The notes: a model not told the origin generated them from the sequence alone. A DNA stretch of 64,000 nucleotides from Manis javanica (GCF_040802235.1 NC_133156.1:183718351-183782350); one strand, 5' to 3'; shown: positions 1 through 13,589, numbered from the stretch's first letter. Program-made: numbers and translations.

Positions 1-555
1 TTGTAAATAGCCTTTTTGGTGCTGCTGTGTATAGTCATTATAAATTGGATGGCATTCTAGCTAGTTCTTGAACAAAAGGAATTTCCTTCCTAAAGACTCA
101 CCTTTAGAGTTTGTTCTGCTTTTTTCTAATTCTCTTAAGAAGTTAACAGCACTCAGCCTTATACCAACCGTGTTGGAAAGTTAGTAATACCTTGGTTAGG
201 GCACAGCGATAAGGACCATCCTGACAGTTCCAGTCATGCCCTTTAATTATGTTCTCAAATAAAACCCAGTGTCACTAGTTTTTCCAAATTATGTATCATG
301 TTGGCCTGAGTCTAAAATTATAAACCTTTTGGGAGATTTAGATGATAGTGAAAAGGAAAAAGAAATCCAGGTGTCAAAGGAATATTAACATTTAAAATTA
401 ATACTTGTTCCCTTCATATTCCTTCTTTATTCTCCAGAAAGTTTGACAGCTGGTAAGATACAATTTCTATTTGTGAGTTCACTGATCACAGAATGGAGAT
501 ACTGAAAGACACAGATTTAGAAATCTATCTTCAAGGAGAAAAAAAGAGAATGAAT
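1..555. other. Intergenic DNA, nothing recognised
   Basis: AT-rich sequence with no convincing coding frame, splice pattern or repeat that I can name. Confidence 0.5.
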
Positions 556-720
556 ATTTCCTATATACCTACTTTGTGCCAGGCACTTTTATTTATATTC
601 TCATTCATTCGTCTCCATCATTTAGTCCTCATTATTCTTTGGGTTTAGGCATTACTCCTTTTATAGTTAAAGAAACAGCCTCTCTGAGGTTAAGTATCTT
701 GCTGGAAACAGCATTAAAAA
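556..720 (+). repeat. MIR SINE fossil
   Basis: The core reads as diverged MIR: a 'ctttgtgccaggcac' segment, then a region like the 'aatcctcat..' stretch, then 'tctctgaggttaagtatctt'. These landmarks come in MIR order on the plus strand. MIR is an ancient mammalian tRNA-derived SINE. Confidence 0.75.
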
Positions 721-3039
721 TATTGTTTCATTTTACCGCAAAGTGCTTGTTCTTTCCATTTTGTCAGGTTGCTTTGATATAAGTTCCTTATTCGTTGCCT
801 TTGAGAAGACAAGAAAAACCCATATGAAGTAGGCACTTGTTTTTCTTTCAATTGCATGTAACAAAAACCCAACTCTAACCAGTCAGGCAAAAATGGGAAC
901 AAATGACTGGGTCAAGAAGACTAAAATAGGGCTGGAAAACTATCCTAGGGTAGAGCTGGGTGTGGCTAGGCCTCAGGACCTATGGAACCAGGGTCCATCT
1001 GACCCATCTCTCCCTCTCCTGGGGCTTTACTCACTCACAGCACAGAGCAGCTCTTTCTGGTAGGAATTCTGGCTCCTAATGTGCCTTAAAACATGACTTT
1101 GACTTCCACTCCAAAACAGGATCGACTGCTCTACTTCCTCCCTGATCCCAAAGTGCAAAAACCCCCAAGAGAGGCTCTGATTGGCTTAACTTGGGGGAGG
1201 GGGATGATGAGCAGTTCTAATAAAGGGTAGAGCTGTGCCCCTACAGGAAGGGGATGGATAGGCAAATTAGTTGTCTATCCTATATGATTAAGGAGCTAGC
1301 TTGTGTGGGGATATCCTTAGTGCTTCAGACAGTGGGAGACTGATTGAGGAGAATCTAGAGAGGTCCACACAGAGCTTGGAACTTGCCCTGAGCTTTAAAA
1401 GAGAGGAAGATTTAGATAGGTATGGAGAATACCCAAGGAATCTGGTTGGTTCATTCTGAGAAATCCTTTAACCTGAGTACTTGAGGACATCAGTCACAGC
1501 TTTTTAACTAAGACATTTGCCTGTGAGTTACCAGGCAAATACCTGGGTCTGGCAGTACTTAGCTATTACCACAGGGGCCACAAAACACATGATCTACCCA
1601 AAGAGGCCCTCAATCAAGTGTTAAGCTCTTCACCCAGGACCACCATCACAGCCCATCAAAATACTGAATAGAGTTCAGAGTTACACTGACTTTTCTAGCT
1701 TGACACCCTCTCTACTAGGTCAGTCATGGGCCCAGAAGTACCAGTAGTACTGTCGCACCCACTTGCAGCATCCAAATACCTCTGGGACATCATCAGTGTT
1801 GGCCTCACCTTACACTACCAGAGTGGTCTTTAGATACTCTTACCAGAGCAATACTCTTCAAACCTGCACCCACCTGCCTCCACACCCCCACACACTATCA
1901 TCTGTACTATCCATTACACACATACTCCCATTACTCATAGAAACTCCCATCTCTTAAGGGCTACAACCAGCTGCTGCCTTTCCACTGCAGCTACCATTTG
2001 TATTCTGGAGGAAACAGCTCAAAAACCTCCATGTATGCAGAGCTTCTTGCCTATTGCACAGACTGATCATCCTCAGACTGAGTGTATTAACAGGTCTGAG
2101 AGGTTTGCTGCCTTAACTCCTCCAGGCAACATGTTTGGGCCTCTATCAGTGTGGGTATCATGAGAACAACTTGCTGCTCCTCCACCCAGAACATTTAGTT
2201 CTGACCTATCGTATCCCTGCTTCTATCAGAACGGCTATCAACTCAACAGCTTGCTAGTATTTAGAGGAATGATAGGCCACTCAGAGACCTCCAGAAACTC
2301 CAAGAACCACCCACCTAAGTGAAGCTCCATAGGCCTGCCACCTGGCTCTCTCTCAAGGTACCAGATGTCATCAGCCCTGTAGTGAGGGCCCACCAATTCC
2401 CAGTCACGTAAGTCTATCCGGTCTTAAATGCATTTCTATTATGGCTGGTCTTCCAATAACCTTGCCTTTCCTCCAGCCCACTGTGTGCGGATACACAGGC
2501 ACACATATGACACACACTTCAGCCCCAAGGCCTGGCCACCTAGAGAGTACAAGCTGTGTCTGTCATCTAAGAGGCAATATTCTGTCAGTGCCTGGTTCTT
2601 CCATGTCAGAAAGAGCCCGGAACTTGCTTTCCAGTAGAAGAACCCAGGGAAATACCACCCTTGCTGAGAGGGAGAGAATGGGCAGGGGCTGCCCTCCTCC
2701 AGCTCTTTAAAACCTGACCCTTTCAAGCTTAAGTTACAGATAACAAAGAAAAGTCAGCTACAAAGAACAGGCCTTGAGTCTTTGTGAGTTTTCCCCCTCC
2801 ACCTATTATTTCTGGGTTTTTTTTATCTCCCAGATTTTTAATATTCTGGTTTTCTTCCTTGTGATATTTACATCTTGTTATATTTTGATATTCTTATTTT
2901 ATGCTCTTTTTAAACCTTACAGACCTTGCTTTGTCTACCTGCCCTCCCACCATCCAGCTCTGCAAATGCCCTTCACATCTTTCCATCATCCCACCTGTCT
3001 CACCAAGGTAGCAGAATGACTTGTTTCACTACAGCCCTT
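721..3039. other. Intergenic DNA, nothing recognised
   Basis: Open frames here are short, overlap on both strands and show no domain, signal or codon bias. I see no named repeat or RNA gene. Confidence 0.5.
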
Positions 3040-3042
3040 TGA

Positions 3043-3205
3043 TGTGTATAGCAATCACCCAAGGATCTAGTTAGAATGCATATTCTGATTCACAAGTTCT
3101 AGGGTGAGGTCCAAAATTCTGCATTTGTATCAAGCTGGATGGATGAAGTACTGGCCTGCACAGATGCTCTTGGTCTGCAAACCGACTTTGAGTGGCAAGA
3201 GCTAA
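3043..3205 (+). repeat. MER5A-like hAT DNA transposon fossil
   Basis: Diverged match to the MER5A order: 'caatcaccca..', 'gaatgcatattctgattca', 'gggtgaggtcc', 'attctgcatttgtat', then 'ctgcaaaccgactttgag' near the terminal repeat. Confidence 0.6.
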
Positions 3206-3959
3206 TGCTGACCTGGTACTGTGACTCCTATCTTTCACAGCCACTAATGGAAGAGGGCAGTCCTGGAGGTAACACTCAGCAACTGCTGGCCCTCGCATAC
3301 ACCTAGGGCACTAACCAGTCATGTAACAGGGTGTTTCAAGGCAGTGTGTTAGTGTGAACCACTTAATTTAACGCTCCCACAGCTACTCCAGCTGATTGAG
3401 GAGCTAGCCTTGAAGCTCAGAACTAGTTCTTGTGAGTTCAGTTCAGAGTTGCTTGGAAGTCAGAAAGTGAAGAAAGCATGCAAGCAAGTTTATTACACTC
3501 TGTAACAGAGCAGACCCCAGCTACCTACTGTGAGGCTGCTTTTCTGACATTTCAGAGGGCAGAGAAGTCCTTGATTGACAATTCTTGGCCCTCCAGGCCT
3601 GATCTGATAGGTGAAATGAGGACATGGGCTAGACTGTGCCTGAGCTCTGATGTCTCTTATCTGGGGAGATGCTGGACATTTCCTGAGTCACTGCTGGCCC
3701 CTGTGGCTTCATCTGATTAACTCGGAGTCATTTCTGGCTCTCTAGCTTTATCTGATTAACTCCTAAACTCCGAGTTAATTTTGGTGGGTCCCACTATTTT
3801 TCCATTCCAGTCATATCTATTTTTCTGCCTAAGAGTTCCGTCTGGATAGATACAAAAATGGGTCTGTAACTACACACATTCCCTATGGTTTCTCTCACTC
3901 TTTACCCAGCACCAATTTTTTCATTGTCCTCCTCACAACTACCATCTTAAGGTTCAGAT
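3206..3959. other. Intergenic DNA, nothing recognised
   Basis: A near-repeat of 'ctttatctgattaactc' occurs around 3708-3765. No gene is supported. Confidence 0.4.
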
Positions 3960-4085
3960 TTTAAGCCCAGGGTTCAAACCCCCAGTCTAACACGTGCTTA
4001 TTTACTGTGCGACCTCAGGCAAGTTATTTAACCATCTGATCCCCAGTTTCCTCATCTGGATTATGTGCATACTAAATAAAAACAC
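3960..4085 (-). repeat. MIR SINE fossil
   Basis: The segment has a '..gggttcaaaccc..' box-B-like motif, then 'tgtgcgacctcaggcaagttatttaacc' and 'cagtttcctcatctg'. These are MIR landmarks in the antisense arrangement. Confidence 0.7.
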
Positions 4086-5086
4086 TGCATATGATATGCT
4101 CATCAAATACTGTTACCCTACTGCCTACTATTTGCACTTCTCTTTTCCTCTTCTGTTGTTGGTCCAGGAGGAGGGGGTTTCCCGTTCAGGTCAAGTTCAC
4201 TATGAATTTCGTGAGATGGAATTAAGACAAGATCGAGTTGGGGGCTGTGGAGTGTCGGTTAAAAAGGGGTTCATACCACATTTATCTCATGGCTGTGACC
4301 CAACTATGCAGAAGCAGCAAAGACAGCTCACTCTCTCCTGGCTCTTGTGCTGCTCCCTCCTGCTGCTTCCCAGCATGGGGCTCAGTTCTCTCCCTTCCTA
4401 GCAGCGGGGCTCGGCAGCTTCCCTCCAGCTGCTTCCTTTCTCCGCCCCGCTAAGCTCTTCCTCCTCTGCTCGCACCGTTCTCCTCCACTCTCCTGCTGGT
4501 GGCTCAGTCTCCCTGCTGCGTCTGCTTAGCAGCACTAGAGCTCTGCAGCCTCCCGCCTCTCCTGGCTCTCCCTTCCAAGATTCCTTTTTTCCCCTCACCA
4601 GTTCTCCTACCTTCCCAGCCCCTAGATCCAGGGAAGAACCCTGTGGGCGGGTCTCCATGGTGACTGGCAGACTCCCAACCAATTACCTACTGGGACTAAG
4701 AAGAGGCGAGAATAGATGTTTCCTTCCCACCCCTCCCCTGGAGGCAGAACTCCTCGTGACTGACCAGCGCTTCTGTCGGCAGTAATCCTGCTGTTCATAG
4801 ATATGCATAGATATGTTCATAGATATGCAACGCAGGCTTATGTACACAATGGTTGATATTAGAGCCAGGGAGGATCCTGGCCATAATTTTCATTTTCTCT
4901 ACAACCGTGTTTTTCCAACTTAGCCTTGGTGTTTTTCTCTTAGAAATTTTTGTACTTAATACCATTGTTACAAGAACACAACTTTGTTTACTGTAAAAGG
5001 CTGTAAATAACAAAGAGGGATGCTGGTATTCATGAATATTACTTTGATAAGTTAGATAAAAAGGGTTACAACCTTAAAAGAAGGAA
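4086..5086. other. Intergenic DNA; pyrimidine-rich block
   Basis: Positions 4320-4640 are rich in C and T with repeated 'ctcctgctgct'-like words. A small repeat of 'catagatatg' (three copies) sits at 4795-4830. No coding sequence is supported. Confidence 0.4.
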
Positions 5087-5094
5087 TATAAAAG
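5087..5094 (+). promoter_or_regulatory. TATA-like motif upstream of CpG island
   Basis: TATAAAAG lies about 75 bp before the CpG-rich block that starts near 5165, so it could place plus-strand initiation near 5115-5125. This is a motif match only; no transcript is shown. Confidence 0.3.
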
Positions 5095-5164
5095 TTACGC
5101 TTCCACACTACTGAAAGGAACACGAGGAAGACAACGACCTGAGCCACGGTTGGGGGACTGTCAC

Positions 5165-5960
5165 GCGGCGGCCGCCCCTCGCCTCCGCGAGATGACGTCA
5201 GTCACGTTCTCCCCTTGCTCAAGCCACCGCTTCCGGGCGGTTTGACATCTCTTCCACCAGGCGGCGCCGCAGGACGTTCTGTTGCTGATGCCTCCTGCGC
5301 AGCCGCACTGGTCACTGGACACGTCACCACCTTCGCGTCTTTTCTGGAGAGCGCGGGAAGGCGAGTGCTGGAGGGTGGTGGCGTCACCGGGGTTCCCCGC
5401 GCGGCTCTCGGGGGCGGGGCCGGGGACGTGGCGCACGGAGAGGAGGGGGAAAGAAGACTGGACGGGGTGCGGAGTGGCGCCGAGCGCAGGCCCCTCCCGG
5501 GCTGGCCGGGCCGCGCCTGTCCCGGACGCTCGGGCGCCCGCCTCGTGACCCGCCGTGGGCCCTGCCCGAGCCGCTGGAATGGTGCTGACGAGGCGGGTTC
5601 GGCGGGGAGGGACACCGACAGCCGCCTGCCAGGGCCGTCTCCAGATGTGCTCCAAGTACTCCGGACGCCTTTAGACCCCATTTTGGGCCGGCACCCACCT
5701 CCTGGCCCCATGGGCGGCTGCGCCCTCGTGCGACCCGGGCCCAGCCTGGACTCCGGGACAGCGAAGTGGACTCGAGCACTTGGGGCCGGACCTCAGCTGG
5801 AGCTCCAAACCGCGCGGCTCCGCGGGGGTGGGGTAACTGCACCCACCGCCCACGCCCCTTGCCGCCGCCGCTCACGTTGTCCTCCTCCGCCTTCCCAGTG
5901 TTGGTCAGCCCTGCCCCATGCTGTTCCTACCAGGTGGGGAAAGAGAGCGTGGGCTCTGTA
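5165..5960. promoter_or_regulatory. CpG island with CRE, probable promoter of an unknown transcript
   Basis: GC content and CpG density rise sharply at about 5165 and fall by about 5960. A perfect palindromic CRE (TGACGTCA) is at 5193-5200, and ETS/GC-box-like words such as 'cttccgggcgg' and 'gggggcggggcc' follow. The block is open in several frames on both strands (up to 248 codons). That is expected of GC-rich DNA, and the products carry no recognisable domain. I infer a promoter or first exon of an unassigned gene or non-coding RNA. Confidence 0.6.
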
Positions 5961-6654
5961 AAGGGACCCGGCCCACCATTTACTGTTCGCTTTGAGCAAA
6001 CCATTCAGTGCCTTTGAGTGCCTGTTTTATCTTTTTTTAAAATACAAATAGTATCATCCACTTCACAGTCTTACTAGTCTGTGCTTAGCACGTGATAGGC
6101 AGTCGGTCAAAAGATACAATTACCTTTTCACCTTTACCCACCTGGTCCTCAGAGCCAGTTGGCAGGGGCTTTAATTCCTGAATAATACTTAAAAGGCTTT
6201 GTTTGGTTCCATGTACTGGTTTTTGATAGAGGCCTTCCTTTTCTTAGTATGAGCTCCACTGCCTGCCCAGTGGCTTTGGAAGGAAAGGTGGCAAAGGGTT
6301 TATGTGTGTCCTAAGTTGAACCTGGAGCCTAATCAGAATTTAGGCCAGGGTGGTTACTAGAATTTTCTCTGGGCCCTAGCGCCTGTGAAACTTCTTAACT
6401 GAGACAACCACAAGATTTCCTGCTGGGAGACCTGTCTGGGGCACACACTGCCTTGAGGCACCCATCAGTTGTCCTCTTCCAGTCACTGCCCCTTCCCAGA
6501 ATTTTTCGTCGCGTGTTAGATTGCTGTGGCCAAGTCATCTTTCTTGGGATGGCTTGAGCCCTGCGAACAAGCTAGCTTCCAGTTGTTTCTATGAGGCTGG
6601 TCTAACAGAGTAAACAGAATACAAGACTCTCTACTAGAAGGAAGAAAACTAGTT
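5961..6654. other. Intergenic DNA, nothing recognised
   Basis: No repeat, RNA or coding signal that I can support. Confidence 0.4.
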
Positions 6655-6850
6655 ATCTTGAAATGCTTATTTAGCATGTGTTAAGGACTTAACACAAGCT
6701 TTTGAGTCCCACAACCGGTCCTTTGAGCTAGGCAGCATTATCACCCCTTTACAGAGAAGAAAAACTGTCGTTTAGCAGGTTAAATAGCATGCCTTACCTC
6801 TTACAGCAAGAATATTGTAGAGCCCTTGCTTTTGAGACCATACTAAGTTT
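6655..6850 (+). repeat. MIR SINE fossil
   Basis: Diverged MIR order: 'gcttatttagcatgtgttaagg', 'ggcagcattatcacccctttacagag', 'aggttaaatagcatg', then 'agagcccttgctttt'. Confidence 0.6.
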
Positions 6851-8851
6851 GGGTTGCAGAGCTGTGGCAAGGGAGAGAGACAATTACTTAGCCCTTCTCT
6901 AGGTTATGAGATGCTCAGGACCATCCTAGAGGGTATGAGCAAAGGGACTGTGGACTTCCCCTCCATATCCTCACTCATTTGGCCACCCTTGCCATTTGGA
7001 TTAAGGCCAAACCAGTTTAAGTGACAGATCAAGGGCAGCATTTGAGGTTCCAGAAGCCCCTAGAGACACAAAGGGTAACCTCCCTCCCCACACACACACT
7101 TTGCTTTGGTCATTGGTGGGTTAATGGAAGAACTCCTGTGTATCTGACTTAGGCCTTTTTTTAGCACCATCTGGCAGGAGCCACATCTTGCACCTGCTGT
7201 CTCTAGGAACCTTTGCTCATTTGTCAGTCAGTAGTGCAAGAGGCAGAAATGTGGTGCCTTTGTAATTTGCATTCAGTGTACCTTAGGGATGGCTGTGTTC
7301 TATTATGTCCTAAGAATGGCAGTTCATATCCACTGCTGTGGTTTATGTGGAACTATGAGATACAAGAGAAAGGCAAAAAACAGAAGTCCATTCTCCATTT
7401 TCAATTTTAAAAAGTCTTGAACTTAACTAGAGACATTCCCAAGATAAGGCAAACTAGTAAGGACCCAGGTATTTTTTAGTAGTTCTTCAAAACCCAGGGC
7501 TTTGTAGGTAAATATTCCTTGGATTGGATCAAGGCGCACGCAGTTCCTGTGTTTCAGATCATAAAGCAGATGAGCCTAGTTGAGCCAGGGCCACTTTAAA
7601 TGGAGAGTGGTTTGTTTCTTCCTTTTTGCTGCCAAAGAAGTCCTTCCTGTCCTGACTCATACTAACATACTTCCTGAAACCTACAAGGCATGGGTGCTCA
7701 GGCACTTAAAGTCAAATTGGAGAAATATCTTCTGTTTTGTCAATATAGCCTATACTCAAGTGACAGGGAATAAGTTTGTTTCAGACCAGTGAAATCCAGA
7801 TGTAACAGATGATTAGCTATCCATGAAAGTAAATCTATAAATAGTTTGTAAATCTGTTGTCTAGAAGTTTGAAGACATCCCAAACACTGATCAGATATCT
7901 GAAAGCAAGCTCAGGAAGGGCTGGAAAGTGGTTAATTTAGGTTAAATCTAATTATTTGTGATATAAAGCAGTTTGGAGAACCAAGGAGTTTGGTCATTCT
8001 TTGAAGTGTAGAAGTATCTTCTGGCACTGCCTAAGGAAGGGCAGGTCTTGACTTAAGGAGATTTGAACTCCATGATTTCCTTGGTCAGACTGTACCTGTA
8101 GCAGAGAAAAGGGGCCCTGCCCTAAAGGAGCAATGTTTCTCTAGGTTGGTTCCTTTTATTCTAAGTCCATATTTACTAAGCAGCCTTTACTTTAGCCCAT
8201 GAGGAGAAGATCAGACAGGCCAAGTCAAGCATTTCAGTCCATTAAAATATCCACTATTCCTTGCTGTAAATCAAACATTGTCAATTTGGTTTGTATGCCA
8301 TTCAGCCTCTGTGTGAATTCAGTTTAATATATGTTTGAGAGATGGGTCCCCTCACAGTGGACCAGCCTGAAAGTATAAGGCCCAGATCTGGGTCCTTGCT
8401 GAAATTCATCAAGTACTCCCTAGTGGGGACCTGTGAGAAGGGTAGGATAGGAGGAGGGAAAGCAGGAGCAGGATCCAGCTTTGCCAAGGAAATACTACCC
8501 TTGTCTTATTGTTGACCTTCCTGTTGCTATTGCATTCAGGAAAGCTGTATTATCAGCACAAGGCAGAGAATGCTAAATTTTAGATGAGTGACATAGGCAT
8601 TGAGTGATATGGATTCAGAGGAAGGTGGAGGGTCAAAGATGGTGCTACCAAGGAGGACAGTGGATTTGCCAAATGGATACAATTTCAGTAGGTGGAGAAG
8701 AAAAACCCATTGCCACTTCAGTGAAGTTCCCCTCTAGAGCTGATGTAAAATATACAGTCATCTGATCTCGTAGCTGCTAGCTGCTAAGCCAAAGAAAAAA
8801 CACTTGTGTCAGAAGAAGGAGTGGTAGGTTCCAGAGAAAAGGAAAAATCAA
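6851..8851. other. Intergenic DNA, nothing recognised
   Basis: About 2 kb of unique-looking sequence with no coding or RNA signal that I can support. Confidence 0.4.
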
Positions 8852-9022
8852 CTGTTCATTCAACAATTTGTTTATTCAACATTTACTGAGTATGTACTAT
8901 GTGCCAGTCACTTAGCTGGGTGGGGATACAGAACTCAAACAAACAAAAGCTTTAAAAAGTTTACATTTAAACAAGCAAAAGCTTTAAAAACTTGAAAAAG
9001 TTTACATTCTAGTGAGGAGAGA
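8852..9022 (+). repeat. Ancient L2/MIR-class interspersed repeat
   Basis: 'attcaacatttactgagtatg', 'tactatgtgccagtca', 'ggggatacagaact' and 'ttacattctagtgagg' follow the order of a widespread ancient mammalian repeat. I cannot fix the exact family. A 25-bp segment ('aagctttaaaaa..') is locally repeated within it at 8949-8991. Confidence 0.5.
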
Positions 9023-10589
9023 GAAAGACTGGAAGGAGGGAAAGAAGGGGGGATGGATAATGCAGTATATCAGGTGTGAGATAGAATTAAATGAGGGTGG
9101 GGAGGTAGGATATGATGAGGTGTTTTTCCTCCAAATTTTAAAGTATTATGTGCAAGTTAATATAAAGGAATATAAGTATATGTTTACATACATATAATAT
9201 ATAGTCTTTGATCATCTTCTGTGAGTTGGGGGAGGTGACCACGCTGTGACACACCAGGAGGTAAAATCTGTGGCTATGACTCACTGCCTGGAAAAAAATA
9301 AACCAAGACCTCTGAATGGAGCATTTTCTTCTGAAAGGCAGGAAAGCCAGGTGCGATGACAGAGGAAAATGGGATTGTACCTTTGACCCTTGAATGTAAA
9401 CACTATGGTTTTAAGAAAATAAGTGTTGACCTGGTGAGATGTGATAGAGCCAAACAGGGAAGAGGAAAAAAGCTAAAGAAGCACTTTTCCCATCAGGGGG
9501 TGGGGGCCAGGGAGTGGAGAGTGGAGGAAACCAGGCTTGGAGGTGGGTGGCTGTGGAATCTGCAAGAGCACGATTCCTCAGAAGGTTCCCTGTTTGCAGA
9601 TGCACGTGTGAGGCTGGAGATAGTGAAATTGGGGGTAGGATCTCAACCTGCCCACCTTGAGCTCAACAGCAGTATTTTCTGAACCAAGAGTGTCAGAACT
9701 ATTAATCTTATACTCCTTCTTGGTGCCAGAGGTGAAATTGGGGCACAAAAATATTGGCATTCTCAAGACATTGTGATATGAGCAATGGGACAGAATAGTA
9801 GAAGGAAGTAGAGGTGTGGTTGAGGAGGGAAAGATCAAATTTGATACAGTGTGAATACGAGTGTCGAAAGACAGTACATGCTGGAACATGGCTGAGAGAT
9901 GTACAACAGGTCTCAAAAGTCTGTACTGACCTGCAAAACTTAGATGTCAGCAGTCACCAATATTCTCTTTGAAGCTGGAGAAATGGGGGTACGGGTGGCA
10001 ATGGTAGCTGAGCTTGGCTCATTCCTGGCTTCACCTCCTCCTCCTTCCTCTCTTTTGTTAATGATATGGCTGGGGGGAAATTAAAGGAGTGGAGGGGGAC
10101 TTGTGTTTCTGGATGTCATGGTTGCTCCCCAGCTCTGTCCTTGGGCAAGTCTGTCTACCTCTAGGCATTCATTCTAGCTTCTGCTGCATAAGAAGGACTT
10201 GAAGTTGTCTCTGTTGGTCTCTCAGGCATAGTGTAAAGACAGAATGCTGGAGGCCCCTTCACCTTTGACCCAGCTTGTGGAAGGACTGGTCACTAAAAGG
10301 TAGTTAAGTATCATCCCTTTCTGAATAGTTTTCCCTTTTGCTCCCTTGGCTAAGAAGCAATGGGAATAAGTACAAGAGAAGTTTGATGGGAACCTGAGAA
10401 GTGGCATCTTACACAGACACAATAGTGGGAAGTAAAGACCACCAGTTTTATAGTCTGAGTCTGTTTTTGAAGAATCGTCAGGTTGACCAGTATTTTCTGC
10501 GTGTGGTATGGTAGTGCCCATGAGAAATAATAAAAGCATCCAAACTCCCTGATCTAAAAATGGCAGTCCCTTCCCCTGTATCATGTACT
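9023..10589. other. Intergenic DNA, nothing recognised
   Basis: The longest frames (108-120 codons) overlap on opposite strands and have no domain; I treat them as chance. Confidence 0.4.
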
Positions 10590-11402
10590 GACCCTATGTC
10601 CACACATTTCTCTCCACTCCCACTGGAATTACATTAGTTCAGTCCATCTTCACACCTCACCTGAATCACCACAGGTACCTACCTGGTCTTCCTGCCTCCA
10701 CTCTCACCCTCAAGTCTTCCCCTGACATACTGTCTCCTATGCAAACCTGGTCATGCTTCTTCCCTGCCTAAAACCCTTCAATGATTCATCATTGTCTTCA
10801 GATGTTTATTAACAAGTAATAAACATATATCGATCATTGTCTGAGGCCTATGGGGGAAAAAACAAGCACAAGACCCAACCTGTACCTTAGCATGATAGCA
10901 AGAGCCTCTGTCACCTGGTCCCAATGCCTCCACCCTTGCCTATCTCTTCCACTCCATCCTCCCTCATCCTTTATTCCCCCATCCACACTGAACCATGTAA
11001 AACTCTGAGCCATGTTCTCACTCACTCTCTTCTCTGTACATTTGCACAAGTTGGTCCCACCCTCTGTACATTCCTTCTTTTCCCCTTCCCCTGGGTAATT
11101 CCTACTTACTCTTCAGGTGTTCAATTCAGGTGTTACTCTTCCCTGACTTTTTATATGCCACCATACTTGAACCAAGGTAGGACATAACAATGACAAGAGC
11201 AATGACCATCTGTACATCCATCACAGTACCTTACTGTACCTGTTGGTTTTCTTTGCTCTCCACCATGAGACTGAACTTCTTGAAGACAGGGAATTGAGTC
11301 CTATTCACCTTCACATACCTAACTCCTAGCATAGTACTTGAAACTTCAGAGGTGCTCTATAAATGTTTGTCAAATGTGTAAGTAAATAAAAATGAATGAA
11401 TG
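10590..11402 (+). repeat. L2 LINE 3' fragment
   Basis: The segment runs through typical L2 landmarks: 'ctacctggtcttcctgcctcc', 'gcctaaaacccttcaatg', 'gacagggaattgagtcc', 'tagcatagtacttgaa', and ends in 'ctctataaatgtttgtcaaatg' with a short 'aatgaatgaatg' tail. It is interrupted or degraded around 10800-10930. Confidence 0.7.
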
Positions 11403-13589
11403 AGTGCTTCTCTGATCCCAATCTTGACATGACAAGCCTGGAGAACAGGGCCTTGGCCTACACCTACATTTAATGGATCCTCTCATCCTGTGTTTCCCCC
11501 AGGGAGATAGCTTATACTGTTCAGTGTATAGCCTTAATCTGTTTTGCTGAATTTAACTGCTTATATTGTTCAATGACAATTGGCAAAGCCCATGGCATTG
11601 GGGAACTCATGGGTGATCTTCAGAGTAAGAGGTAAAATGGAGCCTATCACTTTATGCAGTAATGCTTGTACCCCAAGTTTGTCAAAGGCTGTTTGTTGAA
11701 GACAGGGACCTATCTGGTCAGAATCTGTATGGACCCTTCCCCAGGCGAGATTCCATGAATCAGTTCATGCCCTTGTGTTCCCATGTTCTTCACCTGGAAG
11801 AAAAAAATACCTGTTGTTAATGGGAATGGGTAATTTTCATATCTGCTTTTGAGTTCTCCTTTGTGAGCTGACAGATTGCTGAGCCTCTTAAGGACATGAT
11901 CTGACAGCTTCACATCAGTCAACTGTCTTACATTTTTCAGTGACAAAACAGTGTTTCAAGCCAGGATGTCCTGACAGGAAACCTGAGTGACATAATGATC
12001 CTTCTTCCTGCTGATGTGTTTTGTGTGGATATGTGGAAGCCACAATGGTGCGGTAGCTTCTTGCTGCCTCTTACAGTCTGTGGTGTTTGTATTCCTCAAC
12101 CTGGTTGGGGTTTTCCTCTGAGAATAAGCCAGTACAGGATGAATCTCACAGTATCATTCCTGGTGACATTGTACGTGTGTAACAGGGAATGGACTTTGTC
12201 TCTATGGGGCCTTCTGCTCCACATTCCCAGCAAATTGAACAAGCTGGGTGGTGGTGTTCTGGCCCAGTACTCTCAGGAGAGATAACAGGCTGTGGTTCTA
12301 GACACCTGAATCCCTGCCAAGTTCAGCATTGCCATGAATGACTTGCTTTTAGACTCACATTTGATTTAAGCAGAACCTTTCATTGAACACACCTGGCATA
12401 CATACATCTCCAATTTCCTTCACAGTAACCAAGGAATTCTAGCTAATGAAAGCTGAAAGCTATGACAGTGTTACAACTAAATTAACATCCTGAATTACAT
12501 TACTTAGAGTTTGAACTCTAGCTATAATCTTTGCAATATAAAAGCTATTTCCCCAAAACCTTAAAAAAGGAAGAAGAGAAAGCCATTCCTATAAATCATA
12601 TTTCTGACCATAGCTGACCATGAAAACATCTATGACTCAGCAATATAGCTGCTACTTTGCAAATGGATTTAAAGAACAAAACAAATGAGTGCAGACACAT
12701 TTATGAATTGATGGTGTCCTAACAGATTATTAGAGATTGGGGGCAGGAGCTGGGGTCTCATGTTTGTTTCTATACGCAGCACGGGACCTCAGCCAGCCAT
12801 GGATACACATTAGGTGTCGATTAAGAGTCACTGAATTACTAAATGGAAATTTACTGGGGCTCTGCGCTGCAGACTCCACACACAAATAGACTTGCCCCGT
12901 GGGATTCTTAGCAAGAGCAGATATTTCATGAGAGCTGTTACTTCAGTTGATTGGTTAGACAAAGTGAAACCAAGGGATTCTGTTTTAAAACTAAATACAC
13001 TTACTCTGCTAAATTTCACAACTGGGATGTTCTGCTTTAGGTAGGTGTTGGACAAAATGACCTCTAAATTGAGATTTGTGGGTTTAGGAAAATATGGGTT
13101 GTTGTTTTTTTTTTTACGACACTGAGAACTCAGCAGGAAAGCTGGCAGGAAGTCAGACTGCGGTCCTTGCCTGAGAGGATGACACAGGCCAAAGGAGAGA
13201 AGGAAAACAACAAGGCAGCCAGTTTGTCAGGCATTTTGCAGAGTTTTTCAGCTTTCCAGGTTTTTCTGGAAAACGGAAGAAAAGAAAGAGCATAAAGGGC
13301 AGAAGGGATTGGTTAGCAGCTGGATTCAGAAATGCTGATGAGTGGATTTGCCTATTGGTTTTGTTTTTCTAAGAAGGGATAAGGGAAGAGGTTGTACTTG
13401 GCCTGAGCTGCTTGCTGGCAGGGCAGTCTCCCCTGGTCCGTGTGCTGACACTGTCGATAGAGCCACTGGAGGAGCCAAGAGCCTCTGCGCTGCAGTCTCA
13501 TTGAAAAGTGGACGCAGTCTGCTCTGCAGAGATTTCTAAGGCATGTAGAAGAGTAGAAAGGACAGGAGGAGTTTTGTTTTGCTTTTAAA
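11403..13589. other. Intergenic DNA, nothing recognised
   Basis: No coding sequence or RNA gene is supported. A poly-T run lies near 13103-13114. Confidence 0.4.

Noticed and set aside
5215-5961. 248-codon plus-strand frame, with overlapping minus-strand frames of 160-169 codons, in a CpG island
   Set aside because: All six frames are stop-poor because of GC content. The products are Pro/Arg/Gly/Ala-rich with no domain.
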